A stretch of DNA of 64,000 nucleotides from assembly GCF_014385065.1 (NCBI RefSeq), contig NZ_JACRTA010000002.1:434001-498000 (forward strand), read 5' to 3'. The first letter of the stretch is position 1. Each line of letters begins with the position of its first letter. Source of the stretch: Lentihominibacter hominis. GTDB taxonomy: Bacteria > Bacillota > Clostridia > Peptostreptococcales > Anaerovoracaceae. Shown in pieces: positions 8,861-18,330 of this stretch. A program made the position numbers and the translations under genes. A model generated the notes under the pieces. That model had not been told where the DNA came from. It worked only from the letters and a program-made list of their open reading frames with translations, and searched no databases.

Positions 8861-9940
8861 ATGATTCGAATTAGTTTATGCATGATCGTAAAGGACGAAG
8901 AGGCTGTTCTGGGACGTATACTTGAGCAGATGAAAGATATCGCAGATGAGATCATAATTGTGGATACAGGTTCATCGGATTCTACCAAAGATATCGCACA
9001 AAAATATACTTCAAGAGTTTTTGATTATGAGTGGCACGATGATTTCGCAGCGGCGCGAAATTTTGCCTGCAGTAAAGCGTCTATGGACTATTGGATGTGG
9101 CTTGATGCCGATGACGTTGTTACTTCGGAAAACCAGAAAAAGATAAAAGAGCTTAAGGAGACTTTGGACCCAAGTATTGACGTGGTGATGATGAAATATC
9201 TTGCTGGATTTGGAGAAGATGGCGCTGCTAATTTTTCTTATTACAGAGAAAGGCTAATAAAAAACAAAAAAGGTTTTTTATGGGAGGGTAGAGTACATGA
9301 AGCAGTAACACCGAGGGGTAAGATAATTCATTCAGATATAGAAATAGAACACAGGAAGATGGTTTCGGCAGATGCAGACAGAAATCTCAGGATATATCAG
9401 TCTATAATAGCGGAAGGGCAGAGTCTGGAACCGCGACATCAGTTTTATTACGGCAGAGAACTTTATTATCATGGAAAATATGATGAAGCGTTATCGGTAT
9501 TTGAGGAGTTTTTGAAATCATCTGAAGGATGGAGAGAAAATAAAATAGATGCGTGTATGCAAACAGCGTTGTGTTATGAAAAAATAGGTGATTCTGAGCA
9601 TCGTCTCAACAGTTTGCTTAATAGTTTTAAATACGATACGCCAAGGGCTGAGGTTTGCTGCGAAATTGGAAGATTTTTTATGGAACAGAAGACTTTTGAG
9701 ATTGCTGTTTATTGGTATGAACAGGCTCTTACAGTTCCTGATAAAAGTCAAGAAGGAGGATTTGAACAAAAAGAATATCATGACTATATTCCGCTTATTC
9801 AACTGTGTGTATGTTATGACCGTCTGGGAGATCATTATAAAGCATGGCAGTATCATTTGCGCACAACATCTTTAAAACCTAAAGCAGATGCAGTTTTAAA
9901 AAATCAAAAATATTTTGAGCGCCTGTTCTCAGAATCATGA
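8861..9940 (+). CDS. GT2 family glycosyltransferase with TPR-like C-terminus
   Basis: A 359-residue protein. Residues 1-190 are a GT-A fold: SLCMIVKDEE start, DEIIIVDTGSSDST nucleotide-binding segment and WLDADD as the DxD-type metal site. Residues about 205-350 form helical TPR-like repeats (FYYGRELYYHGKYDEAL and similar). This SunS/TPR-glycosyltransferase architecture often modifies proteins. It sits 130 bases upstream of a Thr-rich collagen-like gene in the same orientation. The likely role, inferred from position and family only, is O-glycosylation of that protein. The ribosome site is AAAGGAGGG. Confidence 0.85.
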   Translation: MIRISLCMIVKDEEAVLGRILEQMKDIADEIIIVDTGSSDSTKDIAQKYTSRVFDYEWHDDFAAARNFACSKASMDYWMWLDADDVVTSENQKKIKELKETLDPSIDVVMMKYLAGFGEDGAANFSYYRERLIKNKKGFLWEGRVHEAVTPRGKIIHSDIEIEHRKMVSADADRNLRIYQSIIAEGQSLEPRHQFYYGRELYYHGKYDEALSVFEEFLKSSEGWRENKIDACMQTALCYEKIGDSEHRLNSLLNSFKYDTPRAEVCCEIGRFFMEQKTFEIAVYWYEQALTVPDKSQEGGFEQKEYHDYIPLIQLCVCYDRLGDHYKAWQYHLRTTSLKPKADAVLKNQKYFERLFSES

Positions 9941-10070
9941 AAAAAATGTAACCGGATCTGAAAAAAAGCATATGGTAGAGTATAGGCGTTAGAATAGACG
10001 CTGATGACGTATGAATAATAGTATATTCATATTTGTCAGGCATAAGAAATGCTAATAAGGAGGAAAGTGT

Positions 10071-10817
10071 ATGCTTTTTAATAATCCAAATAATAATGAT
10101 TGTTGCTGCAACAATTTTAATAATACTTGCTGTGACAGAGGACCGACAGGACCGACAGGTCCGAGAGGGTGTCCCGGTCCGAGAGGTCCAAGAGGAGCCC
10201 AGGGGCCAATGGGCCCGGAAGGCCCTATAGGATTTCCGGGTCCAACCGGTCCAATGGGGCCGCAGGGCCCTGCCGGATTGAACGGTGATATAGGGCCAAT
10301 AGGTCCAACAGGTCCGCAAGGCCCTGCCGGATTCCCGGGTCCACAGGGTCCAACCGGGGCAACTGGAGTAACCGGAGCGACAGGTCCGACGGGAGCCCAG
10401 GGGCTGGCAGGTTTAGCAGGTCCAACAGGTCCAACAGGTCCGACGGGTCCAACAGGCCCAACCGGAGCTACGGGCCCAACAGGTCCTGCAGGAGCCGGAA
10501 TTGATACTGTAGCTGAGTTTGTGCAGGGAACACCTTATCCAAGAGGTGCTATGTTGTTTTATAACGGGGCTCTTTATCAGGCAGCTGTTGATGATCCAGT
10601 GGGAACACCGGGAACATCTCCTGATTTTGATCTGGTAACTGTTACAGCGACAGGAACAACAGGCCCAACGGGTCCAACAGGCCCAACCGGAGCTACAGGC
10701 CCTGCAGGAACAGATGGGGCGACAGGTCCGACGGGTCCAACAGGTCCAACCGGAGCAGAAGGTGCAGCCGGAGCGGCAGGAACAGATGGGGCAACAGGTC
10801 CGACAGGCCCAACTGGC
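10071..10817 (+). pseudogene. Collagen-like exosporium-type protein, 5' part (split by ICE)
   Basis: The gene starts with an Asn/Cys-rich head (residues 1-22, with CCCNN and CCDR), then long Gly-X-Y runs dominated by GPT. A non-collagen block of about 45 residues (roughly 140-185) interrupts them before more GPT repeats. The frame continues 26 codons into the ICE and stops at 10898, so the mature C-terminal domain is lost. The rest of the gene is at 50020-50253. BclA-like proteins of this type are spore-surface or cell-surface glycoproteins. The ribosome site is AAGGAGGAAAG. Excision of the ICE would restore the gene in frame. Confidence 0.9.
10734..10810 (+). repeat. 77-bp collagen-gene direct repeat, left copy
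   Basis: This 77-base stretch of the Gly-X-Y coding region recurs at 50029-50105 with two differences that I can see. The two copies flank the whole ICE in direct orientation. Confidence 0.9.
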
Positions 10818-10837
10818 CCGTCAATATATGCACAACA
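10815..10837 (+). other. ICE left junction (attL)
   Basis: Shared GGC, then the left terminal inverted repeat CCGTCAATATATGCACAACA. The exact crossover dinucleotide is not resolved: GGC gives an in-frame join, and CG at 10819/50019 is an alternative that would break the frame. Confidence 0.75.
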
Positions 10838-10906
10838 AGGAAAATGCCGTAACCATGCGGCTTTCAGCACATTAAAGACAATTAAACAACCCCTATAATT
10901 ACACCT

Positions 10907-10950
10907 AAAACGCCGTAGCAAGGTTGGACAAGCCTTGATATGGCGTTTTT
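10907..10950 (+). terminator. Terminator at ICE left end
   Basis: AAAACGCC (10907-10914) pairs with GGCGTTTT (10942-10949), with an inner AAGG/CCTT stem and a T run. It would stop transcripts arriving from the collagen-like gene. Confidence 0.7.
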
Positions 10951-10969
10951 AAGTGAGTAGGATATGTCG

Positions 10970-10999
10970 CCGCAGCTTGAAAAGAGTTGCGGTTTTTTT
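10970..10999 (+). terminator. Second terminator at ICE left end
   Basis: CCGCA (10970-10974) pairs with TGCGG (10988-10992), followed by seven T. No other feature was seen in 10838-11160 except these two hairpins and a TATAAT at 11049-11054 without a convincing -35. Confidence 0.65.
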
Positions 11000-11160
11000 A
11001 TGCCCGAAAACAGGCGGTAACGTGGAACGTTAGGCGCGAAAAAGCCCTTATAATACAAGGCTTTTCAGACGCAAAAACGGCAAAGGCATACTGCAATACC
11101 AAAACCGCCGAAAACGGCTTTCTATTATTCCACGCAGACCGAGAAAGGAAGTGATAAAAA

Positions 11161-12105
11161 ATGGCAGTTTTCCGAGTTGAGAGAAATACGGGCTATACCG
11201 TTATGAGCAACCACCACTTGCGCAATAAGGAACTCACCTTAAAGGCAAAAGGCTTGCTTTCGCAAATGCTGTCTTTGCCCGAAGATTGGGATTATACCCT
11301 TGCGGGCTTATCTCACATCAACCGGGAGAAGATCGACGCAATCCGCGAAGCGGTCAAAGAACTTGAAAAAGCCGGATATATCGTCCGCAGCCGGGAACGC
11401 GACGAGAAAGGACGTTTGCGCGGCGCGGATTATGTCATATATGAGCAACCGCAGCCCAAAGAGCCGGAAGCAGCTACCAGCAGCGAACAGCCGCCTACAT
11501 CGGATTTACCTACATTGGAAAATCCAACATTGGATAATCCAACGTTGGAAAAACCTACGCAGGAAAAACCTACGTTGGAAAATCCAACGCAATTAAATAA
11601 AGATATATCAAGTAAAGAACAATCAATTACTGATCTATTAAATACTCATTCCATTCCTTTCCATTCCCTAAATCCCTTGCCTTATGAGCAGGACGAAGCG
11701 GCTACGCCGCCGGAAAGGAAAAGAACGGAAGCGAAAACAAACAGCGCAATAGCGATTTATCGGGAAATCATCAAGGACAACATCGACTATGATATTCTCA
11801 TTCAAGACCCCAAAATGGATAAAGACCGTTTGGACGAGATTGTAGAAATCATGCTGGAAACCGTCTGCACAGCCCGAAAGACAATCCGTATCGCCGGGGA
11901 CGACTACCCCGCCGAACTTGTGAAGTCAAAGTTTATGAAGCTGAACAGCAGCCACGTTGAGTTTGTTTTGGACTGCATGAGGGAGAACACAACCAAAATC
12001 CGCAACATCAAGCAGTATCTTAAAGCGGTTCTGTTCAACGCGCCGAGTACCATTGACAGCTACTATACCGCCCTTGTCAATCACGACTTTTACGGCAGCA
12101 AATGA
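11161..12105 (+). CDS. ICE replisome-organizer-like/HTH protein (DUF6017 type)
   Basis: A 314-residue protein. Residues 1-100 form a winged-helix domain typical of phage/ICE replication initiators (NKELTLKAKGLLSQML, then a recognition helix near REKIDAIREAVKELEKAGY). A Pro/Thr/Glu linker made of five-residue repeats follows, then a C-terminal domain (about 190-314) found at the start of many Tn1549-type elements. It probably acts in replication or maintenance of the excised circle. It is the first gene of the ICE and is followed at once by PcfB. Confidence 0.75.
   Translation: MAVFRVERNTGYTVMSNHHLRNKELTLKAKGLLSQMLSLPEDWDYTLAGLSHINREKIDAIREAVKELEKAGYIVRSRERDEKGRLRGADYVIYEQPQPKEPEAATSSEQPPTSDLPTLENPTLDNPTLEKPTQEKPTLENPTQLNKDISSKEQSITDLLNTHSIPFHSLNPLPYEQDEAATPPERKRTEAKTNSAIAIYREIIKDNIDYDILIQDPKMDKDRLDEIVEIMLETVCTARKTIRIAGDDYPAELVKSKFMKLNSSHVEFVLDCMRENTTKIRNIKQYLKAVLFNAPSTIDSYYTALVNHDFYGSK
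11509..11598 (+). repeat. Six 15-base tandem repeats in the linker
   Basis: Six in-frame degenerate 15-mers of the CCAACATTGGAAAAT type encode PTLEN/PTLDN/PTLEK/PTQEK/PTLEN/PTQLN. They form the flexible linker of the replication protein, and copy number could vary without a frameshift. Confidence 0.9.
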
Positions 12106-12141
12106 GCATAGCCGCAGTTTACCGGGAAAGGAGTTGATACC

Positions 12142-12618
12142 TTGCAGGAGGAAGTAACCCAAAAAACGATTGCCCTATCCGTCAACGTGGGAAAAGGCGC
12201 GGCAAGGCTTACCGAACAGGCGTTGCAGAAAGCAATCAAGAAGTTTTTGGAGCAGCGCAAAAGCCATACCCCGCATGGGAAACAGACCATGCGGCAGCTT
12301 ATGAAGCAAAATGTGGGTGTTTCCAACATCGAGATCACCGACAGCAATATCAAAGCCTTTGAGAGTACCGCGAAGAAGTACAACATAGATTTTTCGTTGA
12401 AAAAGGTTAAGGGCGAGCAGACCCGTTACCTTGTGTTTTTCAAAGGCAGGGACGCGGACGTTATGACCGCAGCGTTTCAAGAGTTTTCCGCAAAGAAGCT
12501 AAACAGGGACAAAAAGCCCTCTATCCGTAAAGCCCTTGCCGCAGCAAAGGACAAGGCGAAGCAGCTTAACGCCGCCCGCGACAAGGTAAAGAAGATAGAC
12601 AGGGGGCGCGAGATATGA
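12142..12618 (+). CDS. PcfB-like conjugation protein (DUF3801)
   Basis: A 158-residue basic protein with a VNVGKGAARLTEQALQKAIK start and a KFLEQRKS segment, matching the PcfB/DUF3801 family encoded next to coupling proteins in Tn1549-like elements. In pCF10, PcfB helps bring the relaxosome to the coupling protein. The C-terminus is very Lys-rich. TTG 12142 is preceded by GGGAAAGGAG. It overlaps the VirD4 gene by four bases, so the two are coupled. Confidence 0.8.
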   Translation: MQEEVTQKTIALSVNVGKGAARLTEQALQKAIKKFLEQRKSHTPHGKQTMRQLMKQNVGVSNIEITDSNIKAFESTAKKYNIDFSLKKVKGEQTRYLVFFKGRDADVMTAAFQEFSAKKLNRDKKPSIRKALAAAKDKAKQLNAARDKVKKIDRGREI

Positions 12619-14399
12619 AGCAGATGAACTACAAAAAGCTGATAATCCCGAATATCCCGTATGTGTTCTTTGTCTATCTCTTTGATAAAGTCGGACAGGC
12701 GGCGCGGCTTGCCCCCGGCGCGGATATTTCCGAAAAGATACTCAATATCACACAGGGGTTTTCCGAAGCGTTTTCAAATGCCTTGCCGAGCGTTCACCCG
12801 CTGGATTTGCTTATCGGCATTGTCGGCGCGGTGGTTATCCGTCTGATTGTCTATGTCAAAGGGAAAAACGCGAAGAAATACCGCAAGGGCGCAGAATACG
12901 GCAGCGCACGTTGGGGCAACGCCGAAGATATAAAGCCCTACATCGACCCGGATTTTCAGAACAACATCATTTTGACGCAGACCGAACGCCTTACCATGAA
13001 CAGCCGCCCGAAGCAGCCGAAATACGCGAGAAATAAAAACGTCGTGGTGATCGGCGGCAGCGGCAGCGGAAAAACAAGGTTTTTCGTAAAGCCTAATTTA
13101 ATGCAGCTTCATTCTTCCTATGTCTTGACAGACCCGAAAGGCACCGTCCTAATCGAGTGCGGAAAGCTGCTGCAACGGGCAGGCTACCGCATTAAGGTAC
13201 TGAACACGATAAACTTTCGGAAAAGTATGCACTATAACCCATTTGTCTATATCCGCAGCGAAAAGGACGTGTTAAAGGTTGTCAATACCCTTATCGTCAA
13301 TACCAAAGGCGAGGGAGAAAAAAGCGCGGAAGATTTTTGGGTAAAAGCCGAGAGGTTATTATATTGCGCGTTGATCGGCTACATTTGGTATGAAGCCCCC
13401 ACCGAGGAAATGAACTTTACAACGTTGCTTGAACTTATCAATGCAAGCGAAGCACGCGAGGACGACGAGGAATACCAAAGCCCCGTTGATCTGCTCTTTG
13501 CCGATTTGGAAGAACGCAGCCCCGACCATTTCGCGGTGAAGCAATATAAAAAATACAAATTGGCGGCGGGCAAAACGGCAAAGTCAATCCTTATTTCTTG
13601 CGGTGCGCGGCTTGCCCCTTTTGATATAGAGGAACTCCGGGAACTCATGTCCTATGATGAATTGGAACTTGATACATTGGGCGACCGGAAAACCGCGCTT
13701 TTCCTCATAATGAGCGATACCGACGACACCTTTAATTTTGTTATCGCTATTTTGCAATCGCAGCTTTTCAATTTGCTTTGTGATAAAGCGGACGACGAAT
13801 ACAACGGCAAATTGCCTGTTCATGTCCGCTTTTTGCTTGATGAGTTTGCGAACATCGGACAGATACCCCGATTTGATAAACTGATTGCCACAATCCGCAG
13901 CCGGGAAATGTCCGCTTCTATCATTCTGCAATCGCAGAGCCAGCTAAAAGCCATTTACAAGGACGCGGCAGAAATCATACTTGATAATGCCGACAGCACC
14001 TTGTTTTTGGGAGGACGTGGGAAAAATGCAAAGGATATTTCGGATAACTTGGGACGGGAAACAATCGACAGTTTCAACACTTCCGAAAATCGCGGCACGC
14101 AGGTTTCTCATGGACTTACTTATCAAAAATTAGGAAAGGAGTTGATGACACAGGACGAAATAGCAGTTATGGACGGTGGGAAATGTATTTTGCAGCTACG
14201 CGGTGTACGTCCCTTTTTAAGCGACAAATACGATATAACGAAACACCCGAACTACAAATACCTTTCCGACTTCGACAAGAAAAACGCTTTTGATGTGGAA
14301 CGGTATATGTCTACCCGCCCGGCAATAGTAAAGCCCGATGAAGCCTTTGACATATACGAAATAGATTTGTCCGACGAGGACGCAGCCGCCGAGGAATAA
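12615..14399 (+). CDS. VirD4/TcpA-type coupling ATPase (TraG family)
   Basis: A 594-residue type IV coupling protein that links the relaxase-DNA complex to the secretion channel. Two N-terminal hydrophobic segments (about 9-25 and 60-78) anchor it. Walker A GGSGSGKT lies near residues 146-153 and Walker B FLLDEFANIG near 405-414. A TraG-type QSQSQLKAIY segment follows. The length is normal. It overlaps PcfB. The next gene of the transfer operon, Maff2, is broken by the nested IME, so downstream conjugation genes are now about 13 kb further away. Confidence 0.92.
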   Translation: MKQMNYKKLIIPNIPYVFFVYLFDKVGQAARLAPGADISEKILNITQGFSEAFSNALPSVHPLDLLIGIVGAVVIRLIVYVKGKNAKKYRKGAEYGSARWGNAEDIKPYIDPDFQNNIILTQTERLTMNSRPKQPKYARNKNVVVIGGSGSGKTRFFVKPNLMQLHSSYVLTDPKGTVLIECGKLLQRAGYRIKVLNTINFRKSMHYNPFVYIRSEKDVLKVVNTLIVNTKGEGEKSAEDFWVKAERLLYCALIGYIWYEAPTEEMNFTTLLELINASEAREDDEEYQSPVDLLFADLEERSPDHFAVKQYKKYKLAAGKTAKSILISCGARLAPFDIEELRELMSYDELELDTLGDRKTALFLIMSDTDDTFNFVIAILQSQLFNLLCDKADDEYNGKLPVHVRFLLDEFANIGQIPRFDKLIATIRSREMSASIILQSQSQLKAIYKDAAEIILDNADSTLFLGGRGKNAKDISDNLGRETIDSFNTSENRGTQVSHGLTYQKLGKELMTQDEIAVMDGGKCILQLRGVRPFLSDKYDITKHPNYKYLSDFDKKNAFDVERYMSTRPAIVKPDEAFDIYEIDLSDEDAAAEE

Positions 14400-14462
14400 C
14401 GGCGGCATTTTCATTTTCAACAACATTTTTTGAGCCGCACAGCGGCAGAAAGCGAGGTTTAT

Positions 14463-14603
14463 ATGGATTTCTTTAACAGCGCAGTTGGTGTATTGCAGAC
14501 TTTGGTTATCGCGCTTGGCGCAGGTCTTGGCATTTGGGGTGCCATTAACTTAATGGAGGGTTACGGCAACGACAATCCCGGAGCCAATGCTCATGTACGG
14601 TAA
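14463..14603 (+). pseudogene. Maff2 family small membrane protein, 5' fragment (split by IME)
   Basis: The first 41-42 codons of a Maff2-type protein: a short start followed by one hydrophobic segment (AVGVLQTLVIALGAGLGIWG) and GYGNDNPGA. Four foreign codons (NAHV-type) and a stop follow, from the IME end. The missing half is at 27569-27659. Joining the two at AA (14586-14587 with 27567-27568) gives an intact reading frame of about 70 residues. Maff2 proteins are conserved between VirD4 and VirB6 in this ICE family; their role in transfer is not established. Confidence 0.88.
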
Positions 14604-14696
14604 AGTATCACAAGAAAATTATGTCGAATTGACAGCCGCCTCCGCTATACCGAATAAGGAAATAAAGAGTCCTCAAATTTTGCGCTACTAAATGAA

Positions 14697-14724
14697 GACG
14701 AGCGGAAGTAATCTCCCGCTCGTC
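14697..14724 (-). terminator. Hairpin downstream of tet(40)
   Basis: GACGAGCGG (14697-14705) pairs with CCGCTCGTC (14716-14724), 22 bases past the tet(40) stop on the minus strand. The T tract is weak, so termination is likely but not certain. Confidence 0.55.
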
Positions 14725-14745
14725 AGTAAACTTAACTATGCCATA

Positions 14746-15966
14746 TCAATCCCGCTTCTTTCCCGCCACCGGCACTAAGAACAGCGCGGGCAACAGCAGG
14801 AAAGCGGTACAGACCAGCCCCCAGGGTATGGACACCTGCTGGGCTACCAGCCCCACAATAGGCCCGCCGATGATCTGCCCGAAAGAGTCCAGCTGTCCGC
14901 TGGTGGAAAAGACTGTGGCGCGCATTTTCTCATCCACTTGGTCGTTCATCCAGGCGGCCAGCACAGGCTCCTTGATGGTGCGCATAAGCCCCGCCAGCAG
15001 GAACACCAACAACATGAACCAAAAGCTCCGCCCCACCGCGAAGAGAACCAGGAACAGGATATACCCGGCGCTGGTGGACATGACCACACTGGTTCGGCTG
15101 ACAGTCCCTTTTTTCTCCATGCGGGCGATGAGCAACTGAGAAGCCAGAATACCTAAGCCGTTGCCGATAAGACTGATAACACCGAACCAAGTGACGCTGT
15201 TCAGCGGCCCGATAACGGGTATTACCGTGTCATCCAGAAAATGAGCGGTGGAGAGCCGGTCAAAGCCTTCACTGGCAAGTCCCCCGCATAGTGTGATTGC
15301 TAAGAGCGCCAGCAACACAGGTGCGCCTTTCACAAAGCCCAGGTTGAGCTTGAACAGGCAGACAAAGTCTTTAAGCAAGCCCTGCCGTTCCTCAATAGCA
15401 GGGGAGAAGTTGGTTTCTGGCATGATGCGAACCATCACCAGCCCCAACAACAAGCACAAACTGCCCCCCAAGATGAGAGGCATTTGCAGGTTTATGTTTC
15501 CCAGCAGTGTGCCCAGCACCACGCCCAGAACGCCGCCGATTTGCCCCATTTGACTGCCCCGCAGGAACACCTTGTCTATGGGTTTGTCCTCTTCCTCCGA
15601 GGCAATCCACGCCTCCAGAGCGCCGGTGATGAAGGTATCACCGCAACCCCAGACAACCTGGGCCAGCAGAACCGGCGCGAACCACGGTAGCGCACCCTCC
15701 ATCAGAAAGCCCAGGCCGTAGAGGAACATTCCAATCAGCACCGAGCGCCGACGGCTATACAAATCCGCCACCACACCGGTGGGCATCTCGAACAGAAAGC
15801 AGGAGGTCTCCTGAACCGTCCCTACCAGGACAAGCTGGAAAGCATCCAGCTGCACCACCTCCAGGTGGTACACGATGGAAAGCACTGTGGACATAGAAAC
15901 CGCCAGGGAACAGACAAATCGGAACAGCAGGTAGACAGAATATGCCTTTGAATTTTTAGCAAACAT
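14746..15966 (-). CDS. tet(40): Tetracycline efflux MFS transporter Tet(40)
   Basis: A 406-residue major facilitator with about twelve hydrophobic segments and the loop 2-3 motif GVVADLYSRRRSVLIG (about residues 62-77). Length, start (MFAKNSKAYSVYLLFR) and position behind a ribosomal protection gene fit Tet(40), known from gut Clostridia in tandem with mosaic tet(O/32/O). It exports tetracycline in exchange for protons at the cytoplasmic membrane. It is co-oriented with the protection gene 286 bases upstream and may share its inducible transcript. Allele identity is from memory, not alignment. Confidence 0.85.
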   Translation of the reverse strand: MFAKNSKAYSVYLLFRFVCSLAVSMSTVLSIVYHLEVVQLDAFQLVLVGTVQETSCFLFEMPTGVVADLYSRRRSVLIGMFLYGLGFLMEGALPWFAPVLLAQVVWGCGDTFITGALEAWIASEEEDKPIDKVFLRGSQMGQIGGVLGVVLGTLLGNINLQMPLILGGSLCLLLGLVMVRIMPETNFSPAIEERQGLLKDFVCLFKLNLGFVKGAPVLLALLAITLCGGLASEGFDRLSTAHFLDDTVIPVIGPLNSVTWFGVISLIGNGLGILASQLLIARMEKKGTVSRTSVVMSTSAGYILFLVLFAVGRSFWFMLLVFLLAGLMRTIKEPVLAAWMNDQVDEKMRATVFSTSGQLDSFGQIIGGPIVGLVAQQVSIPWGLVCTAFLLLPALFLVPVAGKKRD

Positions 15967-16252
15967 GAAGTTACATTCTCCTAGTATAATAATGGTGTAG
16001 TCAAGAACGACTACTGGTTAATAGTTACAAAGTCCAATCTAATAAATCTATATAGATATAACGGAAGGAGGAGTTCCCCCTCCATCAGAAGTTATAGGAC
16101 ATATTTACCGTGTCTGAGGTTTCCTTAATGCACCAGACAAAATATAGAGGTATAATCACTGAAGGCAGGATCATTGACGTTTCCTCCTTGGGAGCCGGCC
16201 TTCTGGGATATTTCGCAATAGCCAGCAATGAACGCTTGCATTGCGCAAGATG
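15967..16252 (-). other. Intergenic spacer between the two tetracycline genes
   Basis: No coding frame is convincing here. It holds a GGAGG/CCTCC hairpin near 16064-16083 and AT-rich tracts that could include a promoter for tet(40) (for example TATTATAC, minus strand, near 15980-15987). I see no clear terminator, so read-through is possible. Confidence 0.4.
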
Positions 16253-18172
16253 TTACATTATCTTCTGAAACATATGCCGGATCTTGTCTAAACGGCTGTT
16301 CGGGCGGCGTGGCTGAAACACAGGCTCGCCGGAAGTTTCCTGATACCCTTTTAATTCTGTAATGCAGACACTTCTTCCATTTGTATAAAAATTCAGATCA
16401 TTCCTATATTCACCGATACAACGGGCAGGGATTTCCCCCTTAAAAATAACTTCATCTTTTTCAAGTCTGGTTGATTCAATGATTGCGCAATACTTTGGTG
16501 CGTCATTATAAGCCCGTGAAAGATATTCCTGCGGCGCAAAAAGAGTAAAGGAAAGGTATGGTTCCAACAGTTGTGTCCCTGCTTTTTTCAATGCCTGTTC
16601 CAACACGATAGGTGCAAGAAAACGAAAATCAGCGGGGGTACTGACCGGACTGTAATAAACTCCATAATCAAAACAAATTTGGCAGTCTGTCACTCCCCAG
16701 CCATATAAGCCCTGCTCCATTCCATAACGCACCCCCTCCATGACGGCATTTTGAAAACTTTGGTTTAAATATCCGAGAGATACCTCGCTTTTATATTGTG
16801 TTCCGCTTCCAATAGGAAGCGGTGTTACAGTCAAACCAATAGATGCCCAAAACGGATTCGGCGGCACTTCAATATGAATCGTGCAGCTCGCTTTTTTTTG
16901 CGGTCTTTCCAGATAAATAACCGAAGGCTCTTTCGTAACCACGCCCACATGATATTTTTCTTCTAATAGCGAACAAATAACTTCTAACTGTACTTTTCCC
17001 AAAAAAGATAACATGATCTCATGGGTAACAGTATCAATGTCAAAATGCAAAAGAGGATCTGTATCAGCGATCTCTACGAGGGCATTTAACAGGGCTTCCC
17101 TTTGCTCCGGCTTTTGCGGCTCTACGGTTGTCCGAAGTAATGGCATGGGATCATCGATCCGTGTTTTTTGAGGTAAGAGTTTTTCGTTTCCCAGAATGTC
17201 GTTCAGTTTCAAAGTATCATCAGCTAAAACAACAATTTCTCCCGGATCAGCATGGTCAGCCGGGACGATTTCACCATTTAACGGAATACACATTTCTGTA
17301 ATCTTTATTTTTTTCTTTTTTGACAGCGGCAGCTCATCCCGTAAATGGAGCGTCCCATGATACAGGCGTAAATAAGTAAGCCGTTTTTTCCGGTCTGTAT
17401 ACTCAACCTTAAAAACATATCCACATAATTCAGACTGAATATCGTCTGTTTCTGTAATGAAAGTTTCTGTAATCGCTTCGATCAGTTTTTCTGTTCCTAA
17501 ATTGTCTTTTGCACTCCCATGATAAACAGGAAACAAAGAGCAGCATCTGGTTCTTTTGCACTTTTCATATTGTAATTCCTGTATATCCAAAGGATCCTCT
17601 GCAACATATCGTTCTAACAGTTCATCGCTTCCAGAAATAACAATATCCCATTTGTCCAAATCAGAAATATCGGTTATGGTTATCTTGGGCGACAAGGCAA
17701 CCTCCTGCATGACAATCATATCACTGGTAAGTTTATCTTTGATGCTTTGGTAAACACGCCGCAGGTCGATTCCATTTTGGTCTATCTTATTTACGAAGAT
17801 GATTGTCGGGATGTTCATCTTCTGAAGCGCATTGAATAATATACGTGTCTGTGCCTGTACGCCGTCTTTTGCCGAAATGACTAAAACAGCTCCGTCAAGG
17901 ACAGATAAAGATCGGTATGCTTCGGTTAAAAAATCCATATGACCGGGAGTGTCCACGATGTTGATTTTATAATCATTCCAGCAAAAAGAAGTAACTGCTG
18001 TCTGAATGGTAATTCCACGTTGCCGTTCCAAAATCATAGTGTCTGTTCTTGTAGTTCCTTTATCCACGTTTCCCTGTTCCGCAATCGCTCCACTGGTGTA
18101 TAGCAGGCTTTCCGTCAATGTTGTTTTTCCTGCGTCTACATGGGCAAGGATGCCAATATTTATTATTTTCAT
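16253..18172 (-). CDS. Tetracycline-resistance ribosomal protection protein (Tet(O)/Tet(M)/Tet(32) family)
   Basis: A 639-residue EF-G-like GTPase that displaces tetracycline from the 30S subunit. G1 AHVDAGKT (residues 10-17), DTPGH (about 74-78) and NKID (about 128-131) form the GTPase; [11 protein letters not shown] (about 505-515) is the domain IV loop that reaches the drug site. Full length, no disruption. The residues differ from the Tet(O), Tet(M) and Tet(W) sequences that I remember. Tet(32) or an O/32/O mosaic is the best guess given tet(40) downstream, but the class is not resolved. The ribosome site is AAAAGGAGGACAATC before the ATG. The upstream region carries a Tn916-type leader. 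Confidence 0.92.
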   Translation of the reverse strand: MKIINIGILAHVDAGKTTLTESLLYTSGAIAEQGNVDKGTTRTDTMILERQRGITIQTAVTSFCWNDYKINIVDTPGHMDFLTEAYRSLSVLDGAVLVISAKDGVQAQTRILFNALQKMNIPTIIFVNKIDQNGIDLRRVYQSIKDKLTSDMIVMQEVALSPKITITDISDLDKWDIVISGSDELLERYVAEDPLDIQELQYEKCKRTRCCSLFPVYHGSAKDNLGTEKLIEAITETFITETDDIQSELCGYVFKVEYTDRKKRLTYLRLYHGTLHLRDELPLSKKKKIKITEMCIPLNGEIVPADHADPGEIVVLADDTLKLNDILGNEKLLPQKTRIDDPMPLLRTTVEPQKPEQREALLNALVEIADTDPLLHFDIDTVTHEIMLSFLGKVQLEVICSLLEEKYHVGVVTKEPSVIYLERPQKKASCTIHIEVPPNPFWASIGLTVTPLPIGSGTQYKSEVSLGYLNQSFQNAVMEGVRYGMEQGLYGWGVTDCQICFDYGVYYSPVSTPADFRFLAPIVLEQALKKAGTQLLEPYLSFTLFAPQEYLSRAYNDAPKYCAIIESTRLEKDEVIFKGEIPARCIGEYRNDLNFYTNGRSVCITELKGYQETSGEPVFQPRRPNSRLDKIRHMFQKIM

Positions 18173-18210
18173 GTGATTGTCCTCCTTTTACAGCCCTAAA
18201 GGGCATAAAA

Positions 18211-18245
18211 ATCCCCAGCAGTAAAATACTTTTACCACTGGGGAT
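18211..18245 (-). terminator. tet attenuator hairpin
   Basis: Outer stem 18211-18218 with 18238-18245 and inner stem 18221-18226 with 18230-18235. On the minus strand it is followed by TTTTTAT. It overlaps the end of the leader peptide, as in the tet(M) transcriptional attenuation model. Confidence 0.8.
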
Positions 18246-18276
18246 TATAATTTGCGGACATACACATATACAGCAT
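18232..18276 (-). CDS. tet leader peptide, 14 aa
   Basis: A short frame MLYMCMSANYNPQW whose stop lies inside the attenuator hairpin. It resembles the leader upstream of tet(M) in Tn916. Ribosome position on such leaders is thought to decide whether the hairpin forms. It is too short to be certain from one sequence. Confidence 0.6.
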   Translation of the reverse strand: MLYMCMSANYNPQW

Positions 18277-18330
18277 ACACCTATTTGTGATCGCTGTTTT
18301 TTGGGATATGTCAAAATTGATAAGGCAAAA

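Noticed and set aside
10140..10820. Dense short repeats resembling a CRISPR or VNTR array
   Set aside because: They are in-frame Gly-X-Y codons of the collagen-like gene, without spacers or regular unit length.
10225..10921. Long minus-strand open frames opposite the collagen-like gene
   Set aside because: Low-complexity antisense shadows of the GPT repeats with no ribosome sites.
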